A stretch of DNA of 64,000 nt from Staphylococcus sp. NRL 16/872 (lineage in GTDB: Bacteria; Bacillota; Bacilli; Staphylococcales; Staphylococcaceae). The notes under the pieces are model-generated. The model saw nothing but the letters and a program-made list of their open reading frames with translations, searched no databases and was not told the DNA's origin. The stretch lies in the NCBI RefSeq assembly GCF_022815905.2, contig NZ_CP119327.1:2170001-2234000 (forward strand), in the 5' to 3' direction. Positions 43,547-52,302 of this stretch are shown in pieces. Made by a program: the position numbers and the translations under genes. How positions within the stretch are numbered: position 1 is the first letter of the stretch; the number at the start of each line of letters is the position of its first letter.

Positions 43547-44377
43547 ATGGCTTTAAAAAAAGTTTTAACTATTGCAGGTTCAGATACTAGTGCGGGAGCT
43601 GGTATGCAAGCGGACCTTAAAACGTTTCAAGAATTAGATACGTACGGCATGGTGGCTTTAACCGCTGTCGTGACAATGGATAAAGAAACTTGGTCTCATG
43701 ATGTGACACCTCTTTCAATGGACTTATTTGAGAAACAATTAGAAACTGCTATCTCAATCGGCCCAGACGCTGTAAAAACTGGTATGTTAGGTACTCAAGA
43801 AATCATTAAACGTGCTGGCGAAGCATTCGAAGAATCAGGTGCAAAATACTTCGTAGTTGACCCAGTTATGGTTTGTAAAGGGGAAGACGAAGTACTTAAC
43901 CCAGGAAATACTGATGCAATGATCGAATATTTATTACCTAAAGCAACAGTAGTCACACCAAACTTATTCGAAGCTGGCCAACTTTCTGGTTTAGGAAAAT
44001 TAACTTCAATTGAAGATATGAAAAAAGCAGCTAAAGTCATCTACGATCAAGGTGCACAACATGTCATCATTAAAGGTGGTAAAGCACTAGATCAAGATAA
44101 ATCTTATGATTTATACTTCGATGGTGACAAATACTATCAATTAACTACTGACATGTTCCAACAAAGTTATAACCATGGTGCAGGATGTACATTTGCAGCA
44201 GCGACAACAGCTTATCTAGCAAATGGCAAATCACCTAAAGAAGCTGTTGTAAGTGCGAAAGCATTTGTTGCTTCAGCAATTAAAAATGGTTGGAAAATGA
44301 ACGATTTCGTAGGTCCAGTAGACCACGGTGCGCATAACCGTGTTGAACACATCGACGTAGAAGTAACTGAAGTTTAA
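43547..44377 (+). CDS. pdxK: Pyridoxal/hydroxymethylpyrimidine kinase (PdxK/ThiD family)
   Basis: A 276-residue ribokinase-fold kinase. Known staphylococcal homologues phosphorylate pyridoxal, and ThiD-like activity on hydroxymethylpyrimidine has been discussed. LTIAGSDTSAGAGMQADLK at the start and SYNHGAGCTFAAATTAYLA (anion hole, Asp replaced by Cys of the Gly-Ala-Gly-Cys group) are the family motifs. The Cys at this position marks the dual-specificity subgroup. It stands alone after the divergent ung operon, with GTCGGGAGTG before ATG and a terminator at 44391. Confidence 0.92.
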   Translation: MALKKVLTIAGSDTSAGAGMQADLKTFQELDTYGMVALTAVVTMDKETWSHDVTPLSMDLFEKQLETAISIGPDAVKTGMLGTQEIIKRAGEAFEESGAKYFVVDPVMVCKGEDEVLNPGNTDAMIEYLLPKATVVTPNLFEAGQLSGLGKLTSIEDMKKAAKVIYDQGAQHVIIKGGKALDQDKSYDLYFDGDKYYQLTTDMFQQSYNHGAGCTFAAATTAYLANGKSPKEAVVSAKAFVASAIKNGWKMNDFVGPVDHGAHNRVEHIDVEVTEV

Positions 44378-44390
44378 GCACATATATTTT

Positions 44391-44429
44391 AACTGTCCTC
44401 AAAGTCTATGACTTTGCGGGCAGTTTTTT
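44391..44429 (+). terminator. pdxK terminator
   Basis: Stem AACTGTCC..CAAAGTC / GACTTTG..GGGCAGTT with an internal bulge followed by TTTTTT, 14 nt after the stop. Confidence 0.8.
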
Positions 44430-44444
44430 ACTTTTGTATATAGA

Positions 44445-44840
44445 GAAGTTTTAAGATCATTTACCACTCATTTTGTTGCGACGCTTTCTTGCGGGAAAGG
44501 CTCAAGCCTGTAGTCTTGAGGCTCTTTCTTTTCCGCCAAGAGTCGCGCAACATCATTCGTTATTCATCTTTGAAACACTTAAGTTCATATAATTACTGTT
44601 CCATAAGGCGTCCATTATCCATTTTAGAACTACCTAAGTGATATAGCACTTAAGTACATTATTTACTGCTTCAACTATGCTTCGTAATCTATCTTAGAAC
44701 TACTTACTGAAGTGTGTAAGCAGTTAAATTCATCAATGATTCTAAATCCTTTATTATCTCCAACACTCAACGTCATTCGTTTTTCATCTTGGAACTACTT
44801 CATTAATACGAATTTTAAATATGTTTAAAGCATGTATTTT
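44445..44840. repeat. Dispersed modular intergenic repeat (pdxK-monooxygenase region)
   Basis: No gene lies between 44378 and 44890. The region carries the modules of 38280-38655 mostly in inverted orientation: CGCTTTCTTGCGGGAAAGGC, GCCTGTAGTCTTGAGGC, and repeated CATCTT(G/A)GAACTACTT boxes at about 44630, 44690 and 44790. ATTCGTTATTCATCTT recurs too. Only very short frames are open. Confidence 0.7.
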
Positions 44841-44890
44841 TGACATAAACTATGAGTGCATTGAAAACTATTTAAAAATAAGGAGTTAAT

Positions 44891-46045
44891 ATGATAAGTG
44901 AATTAAATAAAGATGTAGAAGTAAAAGAACCTGTAACAATTATTGGTGGTGGTATTGGTGGTTTAACGTTAGCACGTGTGCTATATGTTAACGGTATTCC
45001 TTCAAAAGTATATGAAGCTGATCCATCATCTGATGCGCGTACACAAGGTGGGCAATTAGATATTCATGAATATAATGGCCAAGTCGCTTTAGAAAAAGCC
45101 AATTTAATGGATGAATTTCATTCAATTATTCATGAAGGTGCTGACGCAGCAAGTATTGTTGATGAAAATGGCGAGTTATTATTAGAAGTTCCAGCTGACG
45201 AAGATAATGGTCGTCCTGAAGTATTACGTGGAGATTTACGTCAAATTTTATTAGATTCTCTTCCAGATGAAACAATCGAATGGAATAAAAAAGTGGATCA
45301 TGTAGAAGAAATTCAAAATGGTCAACATCGCGTTGTCTTCAGAGACGATAGCGAGGTTACGACTAGCAAGTTAATTGGTGCTGACGGCGCATGGTCTAAA
45401 GTGCGCAAACTATTAACAGATGTGACGCCAGAATATATTGGTACAACGTTTATCGAAACTTATTTACATGATGTAGACAACAAATATCCTGAAACAGCTA
45501 AATTAGTAGGTCAAGGTGCTATGTATGCTTTAGCTCCAGCAAAAGGCTTTGTAGCTCACCGTGAAGCTAACAATATTATTCACACTTATATCGAAATGAA
45601 TCGCGATTTAGAATGGATTGATAGCATTGATTTTTCAAATAAACAAGAAGCTATCGACACAATCAAAGCAGAATTTAAAGGCTGGTCACCTGAAATTACT
45701 GCTCTATTAACTGAAGCAGATTCTGATATTGTCGCACGTAAAATCAACGCTTTACCTGACAAACATCGTTGGGAATCTAAATCAGGTGTAACATTAATCG
45801 GCGATGCTGCACATTTAATGGCACCATCAGGTGAAGGTGCTAACTTAGCAATGTTAGACGCTGCTGAATTAGCAGAAGGCATTGCCAAAAATTATGATAA
45901 TATCGATGAAGTAATCAAAGAATATGAAAGTCGAATGTTCCCTAGAAGTGAAGAAGAACAACAAGAATCTCACGAAATTTTAGATATTTGTTTAGGGCAA
46001 GATAGTCCAGACAGATTCGTCAAATTATTCAAAGGTGAACTTTAA
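44891..46045 (+). CDS. Tet(X)-like FAD-dependent monooxygenase
   Basis: A 384-residue flavoprotein of the aromatic-hydroxylase class. The FAD loop is TIIGGGIGGLTLARVL at residues 17-32, RGDLRQILLDSL is the second FAD segment (about 112-123), the DG motif is LIGADGAWSKVR, and GDAAHLMAPSGEGANLAMLDA is the third. Order and spacing are like Tet(X), which inactivates tetracyclines by hydroxylation, as is the RTQGGQLDIHEYNGQVALEKA stretch. The substrate cannot be told from sequence. It has an AAGGAGT site before ATG and a strong terminator, and is flanked by repeat-rich DNA. Confidence 0.85.
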   Translation: MISELNKDVEVKEPVTIIGGGIGGLTLARVLYVNGIPSKVYEADPSSDARTQGGQLDIHEYNGQVALEKANLMDEFHSIIHEGADAASIVDENGELLLEVPADEDNGRPEVLRGDLRQILLDSLPDETIEWNKKVDHVEEIQNGQHRVVFRDDSEVTTSKLIGADGAWSKVRKLLTDVTPEYIGTTFIETYLHDVDNKYPETAKLVGQGAMYALAPAKGFVAHREANNIIHTYIEMNRDLEWIDSIDFSNKQEAIDTIKAEFKGWSPEITALLTEADSDIVARKINALPDKHRWESKSGVTLIGDAAHLMAPSGEGANLAMLDAAELAEGIAKNYDNIDEVIKEYESRMFPRSEEEQQESHEILDICLGQDSPDRFVKLFKGEL

Positions 46046-46062
46046 TTTTCATAACTTTCATC

Positions 46063-46103
46063 AACCTCTATAGTTAGAGATTTTCTGGCTATGGAGGTTT
46101 TTT
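46063..46103 (+). terminator. Terminator of the Tet(X)-like monooxygenase gene
   Basis: Stem AACCTCTATAG / CTATGGAGGTT (one G-U pair) and a short loop followed by TTTTTT, 17 nt after the stop. Confidence 0.85.
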
Positions 46104-46261
46104 AATCAAGCTTTAAATGTCAAAGATTTAAACTACTTATTTAGTCGTAGATATATATCGGTTATTCGTTGTATGAAAAGTTGGTACTCCAGGCTCATGT
46201 ATTCATATGAAAAATCCATTACTATATTAAGTGTAGAGAGACAAAGGAGGTAACACACATC

Positions 46262-46431
46262 ATGATCATCTACAAACAAAATATAGAAAACGGTATCCCA
46301 ATGTATGAAATCATTACAAAAACCTTCAAGACGATTACGGTAAAATTCGATGAAACGTTTAACAAAATGAAATCTATAAATTGCTCTCTCTACTAGAAAA
46401 TGATCTTGATAATATGAAACTGAGTTATTAA
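46262..46431 (+). pseudogene. Small frameshifted gene of unknown function
   Basis: A strong AAAGGAGGT site precedes ATG at 46262. The first frame gives MIIYKQNIENGIPMYEIITK and on to a stop at 46394-46396, 44 residues. Near 46365 the second frame continues in a similar style with EIYKLLSLLENDLDNMKLSY, ending at 46431. Joined, they make a protein of about 56 residues that looks like one small staphylococcal hypothetical protein, so I suspect a one-base change. I cannot exclude that the 44-residue form is real. Confidence 0.5.
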
Positions 46432-46572
46432 GACATTTTCACAAAAATAAAAAAAGTGTTTTCCAAATGAGAATTCAAACAGAAGTATATTCCCAAAATT
46501 GATTTTTAAGCACTCAGCCCCCTAATACAAAGTAGCTTAAAAAGTCATAAAATCATTCCTAAACTCACCTTA

Positions 46573-46670
46573 TATAATATAGCGTCAGTGTTAGCCAAAG
46601 ATTGTCCCCCCTTTGGAAGCTTAGAGAGTACCTTTAAGCCCAACTAACACCGACGCTATATTTTTGTTTA
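46573..46670 (+). ncRNA. Candidate small RNA enclosed by a long stem
   Basis: TATAAT at 46573-46578 is followed at once by TATAGCGTCAGTGTTAG, whose near-perfect complement CTAACACCGACGCTATA lies at 46643-46660, and then TTTTTG. The arms form a 17-bp stem with one mismatch and a 47-nt loop carrying ATTGTCCCCCCTTTGG, a C-run like those with which staphylococcal sRNAs bind ribosome sites. No matching -35 box was found, and no start codon with a ribosome site exists inside. Confidence 0.5.
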
Positions 46671-46732
46671 TACAAATTTACGCTAAAACTTTTTAAAATA
46701 GTCAAAATGTCAAAAATAATAAAGTAAATTAA

Positions 46733-47430
46733 TGAACCTAAGTGCTTTAGCACTTAGGCAAGAAATTCTAGAGATGAACTACGAGTGTTGTTGCGACTCT
46801 TGGAGTTTTTTCATATTGAATGCAACTGCGAGTTCATTTCCGTAAGATATTCTAAGATAGATAACGAAACGTAGTTGAGTGCGGGGCCCCAACACAAAGA
46901 CTTTCGCATAGAAAGTCTACAAACAAAGCAAGCTGGGGGAGGAACGTAAGTGTTCTAACACTTGCGTAAGTAGTTCTAAGGTAGATTACGAAGTGTAGTT
47001 GTGAAGACTCCTATGCTAATTATTAATGAACCTAAGTGCTGAGGCACGTAGGTAAGTAGTTCTAAAATGGATGATGGAGCGTAGTTGAGCGACGCCTGAG
47101 GGAGCAGGATGAGTGTCGAGACCAAGGCCTCGACCCAGCCCCCTAGGCAAGCGTCTCAACTTAAGTGTAATGTCAATCCATTTAAGAACTGCTTTACAAG
47201 ACTACAGGCTTGAGCCTTTCCCACCGGAAAGCGTAACAACTTAAACAAGTGAATATCTACCTAAGAACTACTTTACAAGACCACGGCTCGACCCAGCCCC
47301 TAGGCAAGCATCACAACAGAATGAGTAAATATTCATCTAAGAATTTCTTTAGAAGACCGAGGCTGAGACGGCACCCCCCTGGAACGCGAAGCAACTTAAG
47401 TGAGTGAACATCTATCTTAGAACCTCTCTA
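46733..47430. repeat. Modular intergenic repeat block with STAR core
   Basis: The convergent region between the monooxygenase and proP genes, about 700 nt without a gene. Modules: AACCTAAGTGCTTTAGCACTTAGG (palindromic), AAGAAATTCTAGAGATGAACT, a perfect STAR-core match at 46883-46905 (reverse complement TGTGTTGGGGCCCC), AAGTAGTTCTAA boxes at 46970 and 47055, CCCAGCCCCCTAGGCAAGCG and CTACAGGCTTGAGCCTTTCCC at 47208. At least three module types are shared with 38280-38655 and 44445-44840. Confidence 0.72.
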
Positions 47431-47449
47431 ATTTTCCCCTAAATAAAAA

Positions 47450-47480
47450 ACGCATTGATGAGGTTATCTCACCAATGCGT
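47450..47480 (-). terminator. proP terminator
   Basis: Stem ACGCATTGGTGAG / CTCATCAATGCGT on the minus strand (one G-U pair) with a five-base loop followed by TTTTTTATTT, beginning 13 nt after the stop at 47493. Confidence 0.85.
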
Positions 47481-47492
47481 TTATCTATCATA

Positions 47493-48899
47493 TTATGCTT
47501 TTCTATTTTTCTTTTCTTTAATCCACCATAATGCTTTTTTAGGATGTTCTTCAAAGTAATGCAGATCTTTTTTACTATCAACATTAGGGTAAGAACCTTT
47601 AAGTGATTTACCTGCTGTACTAGTATGGAATAAAGCAATCACAATAAAGCCAATGATACTAATTGCAGTTAAGTAGTATGCTGGCGCGTAAACATTGCCA
47701 GTTGATTCTACTAACCAAGAGTTAACTAATGGTGTTGTACCACCGAATAATGATACAGACACGTTAAATGTTACCGCTAATGTACGATATCTAATATGAG
47801 TAAAGAACATTGTTGGTAATGAACCAGGCATAGTTGCTTCGTATGTTGATAAGAAGAAACCTAAAATAAGTACACCTACAATAATAAGTGGTAATGCTTT
47901 AGTATTTAATAAACTAAATGCCACAATACTTAATAAAGTAAGACCACCTGTACCGATTAAGAATACTTTCTTCTCACCGATTTTATCTGCCGTTTTACCA
48001 AAGAACAATGCTAATGGAATCATAATCGCCATGACACATGTAATTAAAACACTCGTCGTTGTTTGATCAACCTTAACGATTTGTCCTAAATATGTTGGTA
48101 AATAAGCAGTTACTGTATAGTTCGTTACATTAAAGAATACTACAGCTACAAAACATACTAAGATGTCTTTAAAGTGATAACGTAAAATAGTAAAGATACC
48201 AACATTATCACGTTCTGGTGTTTGAACATCATTTTCATAAACTGGAGATTCTTCAAGTTTACGACGTAAATAAAGACCAAATAAACCAAGGAATAAACCT
48301 AGAATAAATGGAATTCTCCAACCCCAAGCTTGCATTTGTGCATCTGTTAAGAAGAAACTTAATAATGCAATCATAATTGAGGCTGCAATGTAACCTGATA
48401 GTGTACCAATTTCAAGACCACTACCTAAACTATTACGTTTTTTATCTGGTGAAATTTCTGCGATATATGTCATTGCACCTGCATATTCCCCACCAGTAGA
48501 GAAACCTTGTAATACCCTAGCGAGTAACAAGAGCGCGGGTGCCCATAAGCCAATCATGTCGTAGTTCGGTAAAATACCGATTGTCAATGTTGATAAGGCC
48601 ATTAAGATAATTGTCGTTGTTAATACAACTTTACGTCCGAATTTGTCCCCTATAATACCAAATACTATACCACCAATTGGTCTAAGTAAGAACGCAATGG
48701 CCAGTGCAGCAAAAGTAAATATTTGTTGAATTTGAGGGTTCTGAACTGGTGAAAAGAAATTCGCTCCGATATATGCTGTCGTATAAGCGTACACACCAAA
48801 GTCGAACCACTCCATGGCATTTCCGATACCCGTAGCAAACACTGTTTTCTTCGCCGTCTGAGCATCGACCATGTTAATTTTATCTTTCTTAAAGTTCAT
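47493..48899 (-). CDS. proP: ProP-like MFS proline/betaine transporter
   Basis: A 468-residue major-facilitator protein with 12 predicted helices. [19 protein letters not shown] is the MHS-family N-terminus, [21 protein letters not shown] carries the conserved GDxxGRK loop, and the sequence matches the S. aureus proline/betaine transporter ProP along its length. I place the start at the ATG ending at 48899 (MNFKKDKIN), because the S. aureus protein starts at the same point and an ACAGG precedes it. The gene lies alone, with a terminator at 47450. Confidence 0.9.
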   Translation of the reverse strand: MNFKKDKINMVDAQTAKKTVFATGIGNAMEWFDFGVYAYTTAYIGANFFSPVQNPQIQQIFTFAALAIAFLLRPIGGIVFGIIGDKFGRKVVLTTTIILMALSTLTIGILPNYDMIGLWAPALLLLARVLQGFSTGGEYAGAMTYIAEISPDKKRNSLGSGLEIGTLSGYIAASIMIALLSFFLTDAQMQAWGWRIPFILGLFLGLFGLYLRRKLEESPVYENDVQTPERDNVGIFTILRYHFKDILVCFVAVVFFNVTNYTVTAYLPTYLGQIVKVDQTTTSVLITCVMAIMIPLALFFGKTADKIGEKKVFLIGTGGLTLLSIVAFSLLNTKALPLIIVGVLILGFFLSTYEATMPGSLPTMFFTHIRYRTLAVTFNVSVSLFGGTTPLVNSWLVESTGNVYAPAYYLTAISIIGFIVIALFHTSTAGKSLKGSYPNVDSKKDLHYFEEHPKKALWWIKEKKNRKA

Positions 48900-49092
48900 G
48901 ACCTGTAACACTTTTTCTATTTATGTTACATAATTATACAGAACTAATGCATGTTGTCAAACTTATTAAAATTAATTTAAATAGCAAAATTCAATTTTAT
49001 TCAATTGACAGAATTTAAAGATAATTAAACGAATACGCTTTCAAATTAAATATTAAAATAAAAAAAGTCATAATTAAAAATTAATTTTTTTA

Positions 49093-49353
49093 TCAATTCT
49101 TAATTATAACTAGTTTTACCCCATTTTCTTCAGAACAAACCATAATTTCATTTTCACACTTCCTAGAAACACTCACAACCTCATTAACACTAATCATTTG
49201 GAGATATTTTACTTTATAACTTTGCCACTCAATTTTATACATATTCAATATATAATCTACTACGAATTGTCCAGGAACTATCATATGATGAAGAGGATTT
49301 TGATCATTAACAATAGCCAAATACTGGTCGACTTGTGCTTGACTGAACTTCAT
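49093..49353 (-). CDS. MaoC-like hot-dog protein, C-terminal half (partner of VraC?)
   Basis: An 86-residue soluble protein. YLAIVNDQNPLHHMIVPGQF contains D-x-N-P-L-H (Asp17, His22), the catalytic signature of MaoC-type (R)-specific enoyl hydratases. The remainder (VDYILNMYKIEWQSYKVKYLQMISVNEVVSV) fits the hot-dog helix and following strands. The ATG overlaps closely behind the vraC stop, so the two are translated together. The family as such is inferred; the protein is shorter than most hydratases and is likely to need a partner. Confidence 0.7.
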   Translation of the reverse strand: MKFSQAQVDQYLAIVNDQNPLHHMIVPGQFVVDYILNMYKIEWQSYKVKYLQMISVNEVVSVSRKCENEIMVCSEENGVKLVIIKN

Positions 49354-49722
49354 TTAATTTCTCTCCTCTATGAACGTTTGTTCAATAATCATACAGGTTT
49401 TATTATTTTTATTTATTTTCAATTCAAAAATATATTGGTCAAATTGCTTTACCTTATTAGTGCGTTTATGCGTTAAATATACAGAATATTGTATGCCACA
49501 GACCAACTTTTCATATTGATTTACTCGGGTACGTTTTAACATAATCTTTTTACCCTTAAAAGGTTGAAACAAATCAAATTCTGGCCACAGTTTTGCACAC
49601 ATCAATGGTGGCACAGTGGCATCATAGACGCTGCCAATCAAATCACAATAACGTTGCACGTCTTCTTCATGAAAAGCTACATGACGCGCTTCACTGGTGC
49701 CACTTTTCAAAGAGAATTGCAT
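49354..49722 (-). CDS. vraC: VraC-like protein (possible hot-dog N-terminal half)
   Basis: A 122-residue protein related to S. aureus VraC (shared VPPLMCAKLWPEFDLF pattern and a TQTFI-like end). VPPLMCA and the length resemble the MaoC N-terminal half domain. I chose the ATG at 49722 for the GGAGGAGGT site; it overlaps vraB by 32 nt. VraC function is unknown; vra genes were first noted in vancomycin-resistant S. aureus. It lies between vraB and a protein with the hydratase signature, which suggests an acyl-chain substrate. Confidence 0.78.
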   Translation of the reverse strand: MQFSLKSGTSEARHVAFHEEDVQRYCDLIGSVYDATVPPLMCAKLWPEFDLFQPFKGKKIMLKRTRVNQYEKLVCGIQYSVYLTHKRTNKVKQFDQYIFELKINKNNKTCMIIEQTFIEERN

Positions 49723-50836
49723 TGCCCATACCTCCTCCAATACCCATCGTTGCTATGCCTAATCGCCACGCAGGTAAATTAAACAAACGTGCGACTAACG
49801 CTGCTCCACTAGCACCATAAGGATGACCCGAGGCGATGGCGCCACCCCATTGATTCACGCGCGTTGTATCCAGATGCAACTCATTTATTGAAGCTAGCAC
49901 CTGAGAACTAAATGCCTCATTCAATTCCACCACATCTATATCCTCAATTTGTAACGTCTGTTGCTCCAATAAACGTTTCACCGCAGGAACTGGCCCAATG
50001 CCTAACAGCGTTGGATCCACCCCTGTCGTTACTGCATCTTTAATTTTTAATCCTTGCATGAAGCCATATCCTATTGCCAACTCTTTCTCCATGACAAGCA
50101 CGAGACCTGCACCATCATTCTTCATGCAACTATTACCCGCCGTCACTGTTCCATTATCCAATAAAGGACGTAAGCGATTTAAACGCGCTTCCGTTAAGGT
50201 CGACTTGATACTCTCGTCTCGCTCAAACCATTGTCCTTTCACCCTTAACGGCACAATCTCACGCTGAATATCGCCATTATCAAAGTGCTTCGCCGTTAAC
50301 CGATGACTGCGAACCGCAAACGCATCTTGGTCCACTCGCGACACACGATAGTGCTTCGCCACATTCTCAGCCGCTTCAATCATGCTCGGATCCTGACCTT
50401 CTGGCGCAAACGACGCACGCTCATAGAATTGAGGCAATTGCGTCTCATAAACTGACTGCGGACGCTTAATCTTCCACGGCGCCCGACTCGTACTCTCGAC
50501 GCCACCTGCCACATACACACGCCCCGCACCACACTGCACCATCCGACACGCATAAATAATACTTTCCAACCCAGAACCACACTGCCGATCCACCGTTACA
50601 CCCGGTATCTCAATAGACAAGTTCGCTTCCAACAACGCCTTACGCGCAATATTACCACCATTACCCACAACATTTCCTAATATTACATCATCTATTTGCT
50701 CCACAATTTCAGGAAATTCATTTTTTATTTTTTGAAAAAGGGGTAACAATAACTGCTCAGGTTCTAAATGTTTGAGCGTCCCACCGTACTTACCAAACGG
50801 TGTCCTTTTAGCCCATACTATGACCGCTTCTTTCAT
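49691..50836 (-). CDS. vraB: VraB, thiolase-family protein lacking the second catalytic Cys
   Basis: A 381-residue thiolase-fold enzyme. The acylated Cys is Cys86 in VDRQCGSGLESI, and NEAFSSQ and SGHPYGASGA (His338) are in place. The usual C-terminal CxGGG motif reads MGIGGGMG: the general-base Cys is replaced by Gly365, so normal thiolytic/condensing catalysis is questionable. It overlaps vraA by four bases and vraC by 32. The synteny and length match S. aureus vraB. Confidence 0.85.
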   Translation of the reverse strand: MKEAVIVWAKRTPFGKYGGTLKHLEPEQLLLPLFQKIKNEFPEIVEQIDDVILGNVVGNGGNIARKALLEANLSIEIPGVTVDRQCGSGLESIIYACRMVQCGAGRVYVAGGVESTSRAPWKIKRPQSVYETQLPQFYERASFAPEGQDPSMIEAAENVAKHYRVSRVDQDAFAVRSHRLTAKHFDNGDIQREIVPLRVKGQWFERDESIKSTLTEARLNRLRPLLDNGTVTAGNSCMKNDGAGLVLVMEKELAIGYGFMQGLKIKDAVTTGVDPTLLGIGPVPAVKRLLEQQTLQIEDIDVVELNEAFSSQVLASINELHLDTTRVNQWGGAIASGHPYGASGAALVARLFNLPAWRLGIATMGIGGGMGNAILFEKWHQ

Positions 50837-52218
50837 ATTTCTAGCTCCCCCTTTAAATAAAGCTCTCGCAATGTGCCACGCGCCACTTTGCCACTATTGG
50901 TAAAAGGCATCGTACTTACTTTCACAAGTTTTGAAGGCACTTCATATCGCGACAGTGTTTGTAATAAATAGCGTCGTAAACTTAAATAATCAAGTTCGCG
51001 ATGCCCCATATAAATAAGCACTGCAATTTCACCAAAGCGTGTATGCGGTTCCCCAATCATCACCGCTTCATCAATGCCATCCAATTGCTTCACATGTTGT
51101 TCAACGGCAGTCGGGTAAACATTCTTACCTCCTATAATAAGTCGTTCACTTTTACGACTGACTAAATAAAGGTTTTGATCTTTTACATAGGCGTAATCGC
51201 CTGTCTCTATCCAACTTTGTGGTTGAATCACTTTACAGTTCACATAACCAGAAAACGTCATATTGCTTTTAACATGCAAGAGGCCGATTTGATCACTATC
51301 TTGTTCTTCTAATTGATACGTTACATTAGGGAACAGTTGGCCAACTGAGTCTGTTGGGGCCGTTTGATTAAAGTTATAACTAATAAAACTCGCTTCAGAA
51401 GTACCAAAGAACTCTATGATATTCGCTTGTGGAAATGTAGTAGTAACATCTTGAAATAATTGAGGTGAAAGTTTAGCTCCACTACTTAGTATAGATGTAA
51501 GCATCTTCGTTTCACTTGGTATATGAACGAGTTGCGACAACATTGTTGGAACGAGAAACAACGCTATCGATTGTGTTTGTTGTTGGATATGTTGCATTAA
51601 TTGTTGCGCATCAAAGTGTTGTTGCCCGATAAATGTTCTTCCTGACCACAAAGCATAAATGCAAGTGTACAATGACAACGAATGTGCCAGTGGACCCGGT
51701 GCAATGAAGATAGATTCGTCGTGATGTAATAGCTTTTCATTTTCAATATAAGAGGCAAGCCACGATGGTTCGTTACGATAATATGCCTTAGGAAGTCCTG
51801 TCGTCCCTGACGTGAAACCAATATGTAACAAGTCTTTAACTTGAGACTGTTCATCGATATAATGCACATTCGTCGCATGTGTCTTAGTGATTGTTATTTC
51901 GCCGTCTGCTTCTAGTAAATATTCAATATGATATGTATCGATAAGTTCATTAATTAAAGTCGTTGACCAATTTGTATCTAAAAAACATGGTACTCCGCCT
52001 ATCATGTGTATCGCAAAATAATAAACCATATTAATCATCGGTTCATCACTTAATAAACCCACTCGAGATCCTACTTGTAATTCAGGAAAGTGCGATTGGG
52101 CTTTACTAATCTCGCGATGCAAATTCTCATAAGTTAAGACCTCATCATCAAATTGCAGTGCAATAGCGTTTGGCTGTTCGTTTGTATAGTATTGAATGTT
52201 CTTTAAAATTTCTAGCAT
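50833..52218 (-). CDS. vraA: VraA, acyl-CoA/AMP-binding synthetase
   Basis: A 461-residue ANL-superfamily enzyme, activating a carboxylic acid as adenylate. HIGFTSGTTGLPKAYYRN is the phosphate-loop motif (about residue 137), EFFGTSEASFISYN is the A5 motif, WIETGDYAYV is A7 and GGKNVYPTAVEQH plus SGKVARGTL at the C-terminus supply the final Lys. The ATG at 52218 follows GAAGGTG; 22 upstream codons are open but lack a site. First gene of the vraA-vraB-vraC-hot-dog operon. Substrate unknown: fatty or aryl acid. Confidence 0.88.
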   Translation of the reverse strand: MLEILKNIQYYTNEQPNAIALQFDDEVLTYENLHREISKAQSHFPELQVGSRVGLLSDEPMINMVYYFAIHMIGGVPCFLDTNWSTTLINELIDTYHIEYLLEADGEITITKTHATNVHYIDEQSQVKDLLHIGFTSGTTGLPKAYYRNEPSWLASYIENEKLLHHDESIFIAPGPLAHSLSLYTCIYALWSGRTFIGQQHFDAQQLMQHIQQQTQSIALFLVPTMLSQLVHIPSETKMLTSILSSGAKLSPQLFQDVTTTFPQANIIEFFGTSEASFISYNFNQTAPTDSVGQLFPNVTYQLEEQDSDQIGLLHVKSNMTFSGYVNCKVIQPQSWIETGDYAYVKDQNLYLVSRKSERLIIGGKNVYPTAVEQHVKQLDGIDEAVMIGEPHTRFGEIAVLIYMGHRELDYLSLRRYLLQTLSRYEVPSKLVKVSTMPFTNSGKVARGTLRELYLKGELEI

Positions 52219-52302
52219 ATGGCACCTTCTCTTAATGTCAACTTTATAATATATAATGTTAACATTTATTATGTGACGATACATCTATTATCCGTGCTTT
52301 CT

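Noticed and set aside
46733..47430. A CRISPR array from the repeated boxes
   Set aside because: The modules are of different lengths, irregularly spaced, in both orientations, and no cas genes are near. They resemble STAR/intergenic repeats.
49564..49820. Plus-strand frames overlapping vraB and vraC
   Set aside because: They are antisense to well-supported genes, lack ribosome sites and have no recognisable motifs.
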